This document shows, one piece after another, positions 24,046-32,956 of a stretch of 64,000 nucleotides of DNA (position 1 is its first letter; each line of letters starts with the position of its first letter). This DNA is from Methylobacterium sp. E-065 (GTDB lineage Bacteria; Pseudomonadota; Alphaproteobacteria; Rhizobiales; Beijerinckiaceae). Location: positions 1-64,000 of the forward strand of contig NZ_JAKSYD010000074.1 of the NCBI RefSeq assembly GCF_022829605.1, read 5' to 3'. A model generated the notes under the pieces. It made no database searches. It was not told the DNA's origin and saw only the letters and a list, made by a program, of their open reading frames with translations. The position numbers were made by a program, and so were the translations under genes.

Positions 24046-25677
24046 ATGCTGAAGACCGCCTTCGTTGCCGCCCGCGACCGCCAGCGGCTGTCGGAGATCG
24101 CGACGATCCTGATCGGCTTCGGCGTCACCCGCGTCGTGGACCGCCTCGGCCTGCGCTATCTGCCCCTGCTGCCCCGCCGACGGCCCCGGGTCGACGTGAC
24201 CCGCCTGTCGGAGCCGGAGCGGCTGCGTCGGGCGATCGAGGCGCTCGGCCCCACCTTCATCAAGTTCGGGCAGGTTCTGGCGAGCCGGCCCGACCTCCTG
24301 TCGCCGGCCTGGACCGAGGAGCTGCAGAAGCTTCACAGCCAGGTCGTGCCGGTCTCCTGGGAACAGATCGGGCCGCAGCTCGAACAGGACCTCGGCGCAC
24401 CGCCCCAGGAGGTGTTCGCCGAGTTCGACACGAACCCGATCGCCTCGGCGTCGATCGCCCAGGTCTACCGGGCGCGGCTGCACACGGGCGAGGACGTCAT
24501 CGTCAAGGTGCTCCGCCCGAACCTGCGCAAGATCATCGAGGCGGATCTGCGCCTGATGGCCCACGGCGCCCGCATCGTGGAGAACGAGTGGCCCGACATG
24601 GCCCGCTACCAGCCGCGGGAGCAGATGCGCCACCTCGCCGACGGGTTGAACGGCGAGCTCGACCTGCTCAACGAAGCGCGCAACTGCGAATTGCTGGCGC
24701 AGATCTTCGAGGACCGCGACGACATCGTCTTCCCGAAGATCCACTGGGAGCACTGCTCCGAGCGGGTGCTGGTGCAGGACTTCATCCACGGCATCCCGCC
24801 GAACGACGACGCGGCGCTCCGCGCGGCCGGCCTCGACAAGAAGCTGCTTGCCCAGAAGGGCACCGACGCCTTCCTGCAGATGGCGCTGATCGAGGGGCAC
24901 TTCCACGCCGATCCGCACCCCGGCAACATGCTGGCGCTGCCGGGCAACAAGATCGGCTTCATCGATTTCGGGATCATCGGCCGCCTGTCGCAGCGCCGCC
25001 GGTCGCAGCTGCTGGTGCTGATCGGCGCGATGCTCAAGCAGGATTCCGACGGCCTGATGGCCGTACTGCTCGACTGGACCGGCACCAGCAACCCCGACCT
25101 GACCCGTCTCCAGGTCTCGGCCCAGTCCTTCGTGGAGAGTCACTCCTCGATCCCGCTGAACCTCGGGCTGGTGCTGACCGACTTCATGAACATGGCCCGC
25201 GAGAACGACCTCGCCATGCCGACCGATCTCGCCATCCTGTTCAAGGGGCTGGTGACCGCCGACGGCGTGATGCGCCACCTCGATCCCGATTTCGATCTGT
25301 TCGCGGCGGCTGGCCCCACGGTCAAGGCGAGCATGCAGACGCAGTTCTCGCTCTCTGCCCTCAAGCAGAAGGCCGAGGCGCTCGGCGTCGGCCTGTACGG
25401 GGCGGCCTCCGAGCTGCCGACCCTGATTCACCTGATGCTGGTGCGCCTCAAGCAGGGCCGCGTCACGGTCGAGATCGAGGTGAAGGGCCTCGACAAGCTC
25501 ACCCGCGGCATTGAGCGCGCGGCCGCCCGGGTGGCGGTGGCCCTGGTGGTGGCGGCCTTCGCGACCCAGCTCGCGCCGCGGCTCATCGACCTCGGCACGC
25601 CGGTCTTCGTCTCGATCGGCTTGATAATCTTCGTGCTCGGGATCGGCTGGCTCGTGCTGCTGATGCGCAAGAAGTAG
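24046..25677 (+). CDS. UbiB/ABC1-family atypical protein kinase
   Basis: A 543-residue membrane protein of the UbiB/ADCK group, which supports ubiquinone synthesis. The family KxGQ motif is at 73-76 (FIKFGQVLASRPDLLS), the alanine-rich loop is SASIAQVYRARL, the lysine in VIVKVLRP follows, then HFHADPHPGN and the DFG motif in IGFIDFGIIG. Two hydrophobic helices close the protein (VAVALVVAAFATQL and VFVSIGLIIFVLGIGWLVLL). The ATG at 24046 fits the family start; an ATG at 23992 would add 18 residues. It has no ubiquinone genes beside it here, so it may be a second UbiB-like paralogue. Confidence 0.87.
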   Translation: MLKTAFVAARDRQRLSEIATILIGFGVTRVVDRLGLRYLPLLPRRRPRVDVTRLSEPERLRRAIEALGPTFIKFGQVLASRPDLLSPAWTEELQKLHSQVVPVSWEQIGPQLEQDLGAPPQEVFAEFDTNPIASASIAQVYRARLHTGEDVIVKVLRPNLRKIIEADLRLMAHGARIVENEWPDMARYQPREQMRHLADGLNGELDLLNEARNCELLAQIFEDRDDIVFPKIHWEHCSERVLVQDFIHGIPPNDDAALRAAGLDKKLLAQKGTDAFLQMALIEGHFHADPHPGNMLALPGNKIGFIDFGIIGRLSQRRRSQLLVLIGAMLKQDSDGLMAVLLDWTGTSNPDLTRLQVSAQSFVESHSSIPLNLGLVLTDFMNMARENDLAMPTDLAILFKGLVTADGVMRHLDPDFDLFAAAGPTVKASMQTQFSLSALKQKAEALGVGLYGAASELPTLIHLMLVRLKQGRVTVEIEVKGLDKLTRGIERAAARVAVALVVAAFATQLAPRLIDLGTPVFVSIGLIIFVLGIGWLVLLMRKK

Positions 25678-25930
25678 CCGACTTCGTTACGGAGGCCGAG
25701 CGCGACATAAGTTTTCGCCCCCCAGTTAATACACGTTTCGATTGATTATCCGGGCCGCCATGGTAGCGTGAGGCATCCAACGATTCGCTCGGCGGCGGGC
25801 AGGGATCCGGCATCAGAAGCGGCTCAAGCCGTCGATGCCCCCTCCCGATATCGTGTCGCCGCATCTGCGCGTCGGTGGACCTGCTGCGTCGCGCAGAGGC
25901 GCGCCGCCGGGTGGACCAGGGGGGCGAACG

Positions 25931-27136
25931 ATGGAAGCAATCATCGTGTTGCCGCGGATCAACGGGGCTGAGCGGCGCCTCGACATGCTCGAGGCGGAGA
26001 ATGCCCGCCTGCGCGATCTGTTGGCGCAGGCGAGCGCGCTGGCCGATCGGGAGCGGCAGCGCAGCCGCCGCCTCGGTCGAATCATCGAGGCCGCGAGCCG
26101 CGTCGAGGCCAGCCGGGTCGCCGCCGAGCGGCCGCGGGCCGCAGCGCCGGAGGCCCGGGCGCCGCTGGCCGGGCTCAAGCCCTCGGCCCAGCCATTCGCC
26201 TTCAACGACTACCTCGAACTGCTCGATCACGACGGGTACCTGATCACCGCCTCGGCCGACGGCCCGGCCCTGTCCGGCGTTCAGGACGAGGCGGACGCGA
26301 TCGGCCGCTCCTGGATCGAGGTATGGACGCGCCAGGAGGATCGCGAGGCCGCAGCCGGGGCCCTCGACCGGGCACGCCTCGGCCGGCCGAGCCGTTTCCA
26401 GGCGCGGATCGAAACCGTTCAAGCGATCCGGTGGTGGGACGTGGCCGTGACGCCGATCGGCGCGACGCCCGGCAGCCCCGAGCGGATCCTCACGGTGTCG
26501 CGCGACATCAGCGAGTTGAAGCTCGCGGAGGCGCATCAGACGCTGCTGATGCAGGAACTCGCGCACCGGATGAAGAACACGATGGCCATGGTCCAGGCGG
26601 TCGCGGCGCAGACCATGCGCAACGCGGTCTCGCTGGAAGCCGCCGGCGAGGCGCTGGCGGCGCGCCTGCTGGCGCTTGCGAAGGCTCACGACGTCCTGCT
26701 CCAGGGCTCGTTCGCCCGAGCGTCCCTGGTCGGTCTGGTCGCCGGGGCGATTTCGCTGCACGACGACGGCCTGACCGATCGGTTCCGGGTCGAGGGCGCC
26801 GACCTGACCCTGGGACCGCGCCACGGCCTGACGCTGGCGCTGATGCTGCACGAACTCGGGACCAACGCCGCCAAGTACGGCGCCCTCTCGGTTGCCGGCG
26901 GCAAGGTCGGCATCACCTGGACGGTGATCGACGCGGAGGGCGGCTCGCGCCTGCGCTTCCGCTGGGAAGAGAGGGGCGGCCCGCCCGTGACGCCGCCGAC
27001 CCGCAGCGGGTTCGGCACGCGCCTCATCGCCCGCAGCCTCGTCCACGGCTTCGGCGGATCGGCGCAGCTGACCTATCCGCCGGAAGGGGCGGTGCTGACG
27101 TTCGAGGCGCCGCTCGAAGCGGTCATCGCCGGCTGA
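25931..27136 (+). CDS. HWE-family sensor histidine kinase with PAS domain
   Basis: A 401-residue soluble kinase. An N-terminal coiled coil (about 14-60) precedes a PAS domain (about 95-195, ending RDISELKLAEAH). The HWE/HisKA_2 histidine box follows with phospho-acceptor H212 in QELAHRMKNTMAMVQAVAAQ, then a short HATPase (LMLHELGTNAAKYGALS, RWEERGGPPVTPPTRSGFGTRLI in parts). HWE kinases are typical of alphaproteobacteria and often feed general-stress or light-response systems. The ATG at 25931 starts at MEAIIVLPR. Its last 64 bases overlap the convergent Hpt gene. Confidence 0.88.
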   Translation: MEAIIVLPRINGAERRLDMLEAENARLRDLLAQASALADRERQRSRRLGRIIEAASRVEASRVAAERPRAAAPEARAPLAGLKPSAQPFAFNDYLELLDHDGYLITASADGPALSGVQDEADAIGRSWIEVWTRQEDREAAAGALDRARLGRPSRFQARIETVQAIRWWDVAVTPIGATPGSPERILTVSRDISELKLAEAHQTLLMQELAHRMKNTMAMVQAVAAQTMRNAVSLEAAGEALAARLLALAKAHDVLLQGSFARASLVGLVAGAISLHDDGLTDRFRVEGADLTLGPRHGLTLALMLHELGTNAAKYGALSVAGGKVGITWTVIDAEGGSRLRFRWEERGGPPVTPPTRSGFGTRLIARSLVHGFGGSAQLTYPPEGAVLTFEAPLEAVIAG

Positions 27137-27474
27137 CCGTCGCCATGCGTGACGGCGGCCAGGTCCTGCAGGGCCGGGATCGTCCGATCGCGCAGCATCC
27201 GCACGGCGGCCAGGGGCTCCGTCAGGTCGTGTCCCGCGGCGGCATTCTCCTCGACCGCCCGGCAGGCCTGGGAAAGCGGATCGCAGCCCAGCATGCCCGA
27301 CATCGACACGAGCGTGTGTGCCTCGCGCCCGTAATCGGCCGCAGAGCGGTCCCCCTCCGCGAAGGCGGTGGCGAGGCTGAGGCGGAAGCGGTCGACGATG
27401 CGGCCGAGCTTCTCCGGTCCGATCACCGCGCTAAGCTCGTCGAGCGCTTGTCGATTCACGAGCGCCTGGGACAC
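27073..27474 (-). CDS. Hpt-domain phosphotransfer protein
   Basis: A 133-residue helical protein whose core matches the histidine phosphotransfer fold. The phospho-acceptor is H53 in REAHTLVSMSGMLGCDPLS. An RVAIS-like receiver or kinase domain is absent, so it acts as a stand-alone shuttle. I favour the GTG at 27474 because the frame beyond it (to 27591) is Arg-rich. It is convergent with, and overlaps, the HWE kinase gene by 64 bases. A partnership in one phosphorelay is plausible but not proven. Confidence 0.75.
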   Translation of the reverse strand: MSQALVNRQALDELSAVIGPEKLGRIVDRFRLSLATAFAEGDRSAADYGREAHTLVSMSGMLGCDPLSQACRAVEENAAAGHDLTEPLAAVRMLRDRTIPALQDLAAVTHGDGQPAMTASSGASNVSTAPSGG

Positions 27475-27786
27475 GGTCCGTCTCCGTCGGAGCCTGCTGG
27501 TGGCGGTCCCGAGCGCATGACGATCGGCAACAGCCCTTAACAAACCGTCCGTACAGCGGGGTCGCTCCGCTGCCTCGCAGTCCTGCTGCACACCTTAGGG
27601 CATCTTCGCGGGAATCGGAACTGGCGCGATGCTCTGGACCTCTAGCCTTGTATTATCGCTCCTTGGGCCGGGCGCCGGCATTTGCGAACGATACTCTCGG
27701 TGCATGCTGCGAGGCGCACGCTTGCACCGGGTCGCGACCGCCCTGACGGAGCAGATTCCGTTGTTGGCAACCAATTTTTTGGGTGT

Positions 27787-27798
27787 ACGAAAATTCGT
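27787..27798. promoter_or_regulatory. Palindrome at the brnT start, possible BrnA operator
   Basis: ACGAA, a two-base centre and TTCGT form an inverted repeat that overlaps the GTG start of brnT by two bases. A possible -35 (TTGGCA at about 27765) lies upstream. BrnA is a known DNA-binding antitoxin that represses its operon, so this is a candidate site. No ribosome-binding site precedes the GTG, so the message could be leaderless. Confidence 0.35.
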
Positions 27799-28072
27799 GG
27801 ATATCGAGTTCGACCCAGTCAAGGACCGTGCCAACGTCATCAAGCACGGCATATCCCTGCTGGCGGCGGAGGAGTTCGATTGGGATACGGCGTTGGAGCG
27901 TGAAGACGATCGCTTCGATGATGGAGAGGTCCGGTTCGTCGCCCTCGGCATGATCCGGAACCGTCTGCACGTGCTGATTTTCACTGAAGGCTCCCAGGCG
28001 GATGTGATCCGGCCCATCAGCTTGCGTCTGGCGGAGAAGCACGAGGTGAGGTTCTATCATGGCCACGTTTGA
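27797..28072 (+). CDS. brnT: BrnT-family ribonuclease toxin
   Basis: A 91-residue protein with the BrnT pattern (VDIEFDPVKDRANVIKHGISL, then AEEFDWDTALEREDDR, ALGMIRNRLHVLIFTE and RPISLRLAEKHEVRFY). BrnT is a RelE-like nuclease that slows translation under stress. The family starts at the IEFDP strand, so I use the GTG at 27797. The frame continues further upstream but that part is unlike BrnT. It overlaps brnA by 14 bases, the usual toxin-first order of this module. Confidence 0.88.
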   Translation: MDIEFDPVKDRANVIKHGISLLAAEEFDWDTALEREDDRFDDGEVRFVALGMIRNRLHVLIFTEGSQADVIRPISLRLAEKHEVRFYHGHV

Positions 28073-28289
28073 TCCCGAGCGTCACGACGATAATCCGCCG
28101 CTGGACGCGGCCTTCATGGCCAGGATTGTGCCGGCCCGGCGCGGGCGGCCGAAAGGGGAATCGCCGAAGGTGGCGGTCAAAATCCGCCTGGATGCCAAGA
28201 CTGTGGAATACCTGCGCGGAAGTGGCCCCGGGTGGCAGACCCGCGTGAATGCGCTGCTCGGTAAGCTGGTGGCGACCGGTCAGATCTAG
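28059..28289 (+). CDS. brnA: BrnA-family antitoxin
   Basis: A 76-residue antitoxin. The central segment (RRGRPKGESPKVAVKIRLDAKTVEYLRGSG in part, then GPGWQTRVNALLGKLVA) matches the ribbon-helix-helix DNA-binding domain of BrnA. It neutralises BrnT and represses the operon. The N-terminal part is acidic and would contact the toxin. The gene overlaps brnT and is followed by an 87-base gap before the next kinase gene. Confidence 0.88.
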   Translation: MATFDPERHDDNPPLDAAFMARIVPARRGRPKGESPKVAVKIRLDAKTVEYLRGSGPGWQTRVNALLGKLVATGQI

Positions 28290-28376
28290 ACTATTCTCTG
28301 CCGGGGACGATACCGGTTCGGCGCAAGAGAGCGCGGCAAGGCGGGGACTCGAAGCCGTGTTCGACCGAGCGCCGCC

Positions 28377-29837
28377 GTGACGGCCTACAGCTTGCGCGCC
28401 CGGCTCCTCGCCCTGTGGATCCTGCTCCTCGCCTCGGCGATCGCGACCGCCTACCTGATGTTCGGCGTCTACGCCCAATCGACCGGCGTCCAGGTGGCCC
28501 GGGCGGACATCACCGTCGGACGGGCCTGCCGCGAGATCATCGATCGGTACGCCGCCCGGGTCGGCCTGCGGGGCGACATCGCCGAGTCCGACCTCGCCGG
28601 CGTGGTCGAAGCCGCGCTTGCCGGCACACCGGGGATCGAGGGCGGGATCTGGAGCGCCCAGGACGGGTCGATCGCCTACGCCTATCCGACCTACGAGGGG
28701 AGCGGTCCGAAGACCGATCTCCCGGTCGCCGAGCGCGACACGATCGCCACCCTGAACGCCCAGGCCCTGCGCGTCGGCCATGCCGTGTCGCTGAACCGGC
28801 CAAGCCGCACACAGGTGCTGCTGCTCCAGGCCTGCCCCCTGCGTGGACCGGAGCCCGGGCTGACGGCCTGGGCCATGGGGCGCGCCCACGTCAACGACGG
28901 CCCGACCTACACGCGCTTCCTCGCCGGGCTCGGGTTCCTGACCGCCACGGTCCTGGGCTCGGCGGCCTTTCTCGGTTGGTTCCTCTATGGATTCTCCGAC
29001 CGGATCGCCCGGCTCGAGGCCGCCCTTTCGGCGCCGCGACCGGACGGCGAAGACCTGCCGCGCCTCGATCACACCGGCGAGCGGGAGTTCGACCGCCTGG
29101 TCGAGGCCCTCAACGCGGCGGGCGGACGGCTGCGGGACGCGCGCGGCCGGGTCGTGGCCGCCGAGCGCCTGGCCGCCGTCGGCCGGCTCGCGGCGAGCAT
29201 CGCCCACGAGATCCGCAACCCGATCGCCGCGATGCGGCTGAAGGCCGAGAACGCCCTGGTCAGCGGCGATCCGGACCGGGCGACAGCGGCCCTACGCACG
29301 GTGCTCGGCCAGATCGCGCGCGTCGACACGCTGCTGCGCGACCTCCTCAACCTGACGCAGGCGCGCCCGCTGAACCGGGCGCCGACCGCGGTGGCGCCGC
29401 TGCTCGTGGAGTGCGCCGGCCTGCACGAGGATCTCGCGAGCGCGCGCGCCGTGCGAATCGTGATCGCGGCGACCGGACTGCCCGAGGGGGACCATCCGCA
29501 TATCGACCGTGCCCAGATCGCGCGCGCCCTCGACAACCTGCTCCTGAACGCCCTCCAGAACACGCCGCCCGGTGGTCGAGTCGACCTCGGCGCCGAACGG
29601 GCCGCGGTCGATGGCGCCCTCCGCCTGCGGCTGCGGGTCAGCGATACCGGCCCCGGCATCGATCCGACGATCCGCGACAACCTGTTCGAGCCCTTCGCCA
29701 CGGGTCGCGCGGACGGGACCGGCCTCGGGCTCGCGATCGTGCGCGAGATCGCGCTGGCCCATCGCGGCGAGGTCAGGCTGGACGAGAACGCGTCGGAGAC
29801 CACCTTCCTGCTGGATCTGCCATGGCAACCATCCTGA
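28377..29837 (+). CDS. Sensor histidine kinase paired with a sigma-54-type regulator
   Basis: A 486-residue membrane kinase. Two transmembrane helices (about 12-32 and 181-203) enclose a periplasmic sensor of about 150 residues. A HAMP-like linker leads to HisKA with H277 in SIAHEIRNPIAAMRLKAENAL, then HATPase_c (LDNLLLNALQNTPPGG, DTGPGIDP, GTGLGLAIVREIALAHRGEV). It starts at GTG 28377 and overlaps the regulator gene by 16 bases. With the MFS gene downstream, the set looks like a system that senses an external solute and controls its uptake. The ligand is unknown. Confidence 0.88.
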   Translation: MTAYSLRARLLALWILLLASAIATAYLMFGVYAQSTGVQVARADITVGRACREIIDRYAARVGLRGDIAESDLAGVVEAALAGTPGIEGGIWSAQDGSIAYAYPTYEGSGPKTDLPVAERDTIATLNAQALRVGHAVSLNRPSRTQVLLLQACPLRGPEPGLTAWAMGRAHVNDGPTYTRFLAGLGFLTATVLGSAAFLGWFLYGFSDRIARLEAALSAPRPDGEDLPRLDHTGEREFDRLVEALNAAGGRLRDARGRVVAAERLAAVGRLAASIAHEIRNPIAAMRLKAENALVSGDPDRATAALRTVLGQIARVDTLLRDLLNLTQARPLNRAPTAVAPLLVECAGLHEDLASARAVRIVIAATGLPEGDHPHIDRAQIARALDNLLLNALQNTPPGGRVDLGAERAAVDGALRLRLRVSDTGPGIDPTIRDNLFEPFATGRADGTGLGLAIVREIALAHRGEVRLDENASETTFLLDLPWQPS

Positions 29838-31225
29838 TCGTCGACGACGACCCGGCCCTGCGCGAGGGGCTCGCCGAGACCGTGGCCGACCTCGGACACA
29901 GGCCGCTACCGGCGGCGTCCGGCTCGGAGGCGCTGGCACGGCTGCAGGCGGGCCCGGTGGATGCTGTGCTCCTCGACCTGCGCATGCCCGGCGACCTCGA
30001 CGGCATGTCGGTGCTGGAGCGGATCTGCGCGCTGCCGGACCGGCCGCCCGTGACCGTGCTGACGGCGTTCGCCAGCCCGGCCAACACCATCGAGGCGATG
30101 CGCCTGGGCGCGCATGACCACCTGACCAAGCCGATCGGCCGCGCCGACCTCGCGTCCGTCCTCGACGCGATGCTCAAGACGGTCCGGCCGGCGGGCGCCG
30201 TCCCGGATGCCGCGGCTGGCCATCCGGGCCTCGTCGGCTCCAGCGAAGGCATGCGGCGGGTCCAGAAAATGATCGGCCTCGTGGCCGACACCGCCTCGAC
30301 AGTGCTGATCCAGGGCGAGACCGGCACCGGCAAGGAAGAGGTTGCGCGGGCGCTCCACGCCTTCTCCCGGCGGCGGGCGCGCCCCTTCGTCCCGGTGAAC
30401 TGCGCGGCGATCCCGGGGGACCAGCTGGAGAGCGAGCTGTTCGGGCATGTCCGGGGGGCGTTCGGCGGGGCGACCGGGGACCGGGCCGGCGCCTTCCACC
30501 TGGCCGAGGGTGGCACGCTGTTCCTCGATGAAATCGGCGACATGCCGGCCGCCATGCAGGCCAAGATCCTGCGGGTCATTCAGGACTGCGTGGTGACGCC
30601 GCTGGGCGGCCGCTCGGCGCGGGTCGATGCCCGCCTCCTGGCCGCCACCCATCGCGACCTCCCGGCGCTCGTCGCCGAGGGCCGGTTCCGCGCCGATCTC
30701 TACTACCGCCTCAACGTGGTGCCGCTCGCCCTGCCGCCCCTTCGCGAGCGCCTCGCCGACATCGTGCCGCTGGCCGAGCATTTCCTCGCCCGTTCGAGCA
30801 AGCGCCTCGACCGGGGCGCCGCCTCCCGCCTGCTGGCCCACGACTGGCCGGGCAACGTCCGAGAGCTGCGCAACGTCGTCGAGCGCGCGGCGGTGCTGGT
30901 CCGCGGCGGCGTGATCGCGGCCGCGGACCTTGACTTACCATCAGACCGGCCCGAACGGCGGAACGGAGATTCTCCGCCGGCCGATTGGCTGTCCGGCGAT
31001 CTGCCGAGCGCCGTCGCCCGCCTCGAGCGGGCGATGATCGTGGCCGCCCTGCGCGAGACAGACGGCAACCGGGCGGGCGCCGCCCGCCGGCTGGGGATCC
31101 AGCGCCAGCTCCTCTACGCCAAGATCGAGCGTTACGGCCTCGGCGCACCGGGCCTCGATCTGTCGGCGGATCCGACATGCGATGTCGGGAATCCTGACGC
31201 TTCCAGCAGCCTCGGCCCCGAATAA
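29822..31225 (+). CDS. NtrC-type response regulator with AAA+ domain and GAFGGA loop
   Basis: A 467-residue regulator. Receiver domain (D8-D10, phospho-acceptor D52 in LLDLRMPG, lysine in HLTKPIG), then an AAA+ sigma-54 activator domain (Walker A GETGTGKE at 165-172, Walker B GGTLFLDEIGD at 230-240, sensor segment VDARLLAATHRDL), then a Fis-type helix-turn-helix (MIVAALRETDGNRAGAARRLGI). The sigma-54 contact loop reads GAFGGA (212-217) where GAFTGA is normal, so it may not drive sigma-54 transcription. The ATG at 29822 overlaps the kinase stop. The longer frame upstream is a shadow of the kinase gene. Confidence 0.9.
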   Translation: MATILIVDDDPALREGLAETVADLGHRPLPAASGSEALARLQAGPVDAVLLDLRMPGDLDGMSVLERICALPDRPPVTVLTAFASPANTIEAMRLGAHDHLTKPIGRADLASVLDAMLKTVRPAGAVPDAAAGHPGLVGSSEGMRRVQKMIGLVADTASTVLIQGETGTGKEEVARALHAFSRRRARPFVPVNCAAIPGDQLESELFGHVRGAFGGATGDRAGAFHLAEGGTLFLDEIGDMPAAMQAKILRVIQDCVVTPLGGRSARVDARLLAATHRDLPALVAEGRFRADLYYRLNVVPLALPPLRERLADIVPLAEHFLARSSKRLDRGAASRLLAHDWPGNVRELRNVVERAAVLVRGGVIAAADLDLPSDRPERRNGDSPPADWLSGDLPSAVARLERAMIVAALRETDGNRAGAARRLGIQRQLLYAKIERYGLGAPGLDLSADPTCDVGNPDASSSLGPE

Positions 31226-31370
31226 CCCGTTCATCCCGAAGGCAATCGTCCGCGATGCGGTCACGATCACCTTTGTGACGGAACCGAACATCCGCGCGGG
31301 CGTCGAGCACCGCGAGCGATGGGCTGTCCGGATCCCGGCGGGCCCTTTGGTGTGATCAGGGCGGATCGGG

Positions 31371-32696
31371 ATGAGCAGAATCGGGACGACCGCGACGTGC
31401 GCCGACGCGGAGACCCGCACCGCCTCGACCAAGGCCCTGCGCGGCCTCGATGCGCTCAACTTCTTTCTGGCCGACGTGCGCGACGGGCTCGGCCCCTACC
31501 TCGCCATCTACCTGATCGCCGTGCGCGGACCGGACCAGGGCTGGAACGAGGCGACCACCGGTCTCGTCATGACCATCGCGGGTATCCTCGGCCTCGTGGC
31601 GCAGACGCCCGCGGGCGCCTTCATCGACGCAACCAACCACAAGCGCGCCGTGGTGATCGGCGGCGCCATTGCGGTGACGGCGAGCTGCCTGGTCCTGCCG
31701 TTCATCTCCAACTTCTACGTGGTGACGGCGACCCAATCGATCGCGCATGTCGCCGGCACGATCTTCCCGCCGGCTCTGGCCGCCATCACCCTCGGCCTCG
31801 TCGGCCCGAAGATGTTCGCCAAGCGGATCGGCCGCAATGAGGGCTTCAACCATGCCGGCAACGCGGTCTCGGCCGCGGTGGCGGGGGGGCTGGCTTACTT
31901 CTTCGGGCCGATCGTCGTGTTTTGGCTCATGGGCATCCTGGCCGCCTGTTCGATCGGCGCCATGCTGATGGTGCCGGCCGACGCCATCGACGACGATCTC
32001 GCCCGGGGCATGACCGAGGAAGAGGAAGCCGGGCAGGAAAAACCCTCCGGCCTCGCCACCCTGCTCCAGAACAAGGCCCTGCTCCTGTTCGCGGTGCTGT
32101 GCGCGATCTTCCACCTCTCCAACGCCGCCATGCTGACCTCGGTCGGCCAGCTTCTGACGCACCTGTCGGGCAAGGATCACGCGACCTCGCTGATCGCCAT
32201 CTGCATCGTGGCGGCGCAATGCGTGATGGTGCCGGTGGCGATCTTCGTGGGCGCCAAAGCCGACGTGATCGGCCGCAAGCCGATCTTCCTGGCGGCCTTC
32301 GGGGTGCTGGCCCTGCGCGGCGTACTCTATACCCTATCGGACAACCCGTTCTGGCTGGTGGGCGTCCAGCTCCTCGACGGGATCGGCGCGGGCATCTTCG
32401 GCGCGCTGTTCCCGATCGTGGTGTCCGATCTGACCCGGGGCGACGGTCGCTTCAACACCGCCCAGGGGGCCGTTGCCACCGCTCAGGGCATCGGCGCCTC
32501 GCTCAGCGCCACGCTGGCCGGCGTGATCATCGTGTCGGCCGGTTATTCCACGGCCTTCCTGGCGCTCGCCGCCATCGCGGCCCTGGGCTTCGTGCTGTAC
32601 CTCGCGCTGATGCCCGAGACCCGCGACGCGGTCGCCGCCGGCAACGAGCCCGAGAGCGGCGGCACGCTCCCGCCGGTCGTTCCCGCGAACGCCTGA
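31371..32696 (+). CDS. MFS transporter
   Basis: A 441-residue twelve-helix MFS protein. The first half has ALRGLDALNFFLADVRDGLGPYLAIYL and the conserved loop AQTPAGAFIDATNHKRAVV; a large hydrophilic loop (DAIDDDLARGMTEEEEAGQEKPS) joins the halves; the second half has GAKADVIGRKPIFLAAF. The family is common in alphaproteobacteria but the substrate is not known. It follows the regulator by 145 bases and may be its target. It could be an efflux or an uptake carrier. Confidence 0.82.
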   Translation: MSRIGTTATCADAETRTASTKALRGLDALNFFLADVRDGLGPYLAIYLIAVRGPDQGWNEATTGLVMTIAGILGLVAQTPAGAFIDATNHKRAVVIGGAIAVTASCLVLPFISNFYVVTATQSIAHVAGTIFPPALAAITLGLVGPKMFAKRIGRNEGFNHAGNAVSAAVAGGLAYFFGPIVVFWLMGILAACSIGAMLMVPADAIDDDLARGMTEEEEAGQEKPSGLATLLQNKALLLFAVLCAIFHLSNAAMLTSVGQLLTHLSGKDHATSLIAICIVAAQCVMVPVAIFVGAKADVIGRKPIFLAAFGVLALRGVLYTLSDNPFWLVGVQLLDGIGAGIFGALFPIVVSDLTRGDGRFNTAQGAVATAQGIGASLSATLAGVIIVSAGYSTAFLALAAIAALGFVLYLALMPETRDAVAAGNEPESGGTLPPVVPANA

Positions 32697-32956
32697 GCGG
32701 CTGCTTCTCGGGACGACCCCCCGACTCGCTCACACGATGTTGGCTCTGCACCGCCGCTTTCCCGGGCACATGCAGCGCCAAGGAATGCGGCCTGGGAATC
32801 AACGAAAGACTGCGCGAAGCGTCGATCCGGATCGATCGGGGCCGCTTGCGCGACGCTTTGCGTGCTGGTTTCCGGATCAGATCCCGCTGTGACTCCGCCC
32901 GTCCGGCAAAGGACGGCGCATCCCGAAACCGGTTAGCGCCCTACCCGCCCCGTGCG

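Noticed and set aside
23098..25431. A 777-codon open frame on the minus strand across the binding-protein and UbiB genes.
   Set aside because: It covers two unrelated real genes and a repeat, and its product is low-complexity and charged.
28415..29821. Extension of the NtrC-type regulator upstream to give a 936-residue protein.
   Set aside because: The extra part is the kinase gene in another frame. The receiver domain begins exactly at ATG 29822.
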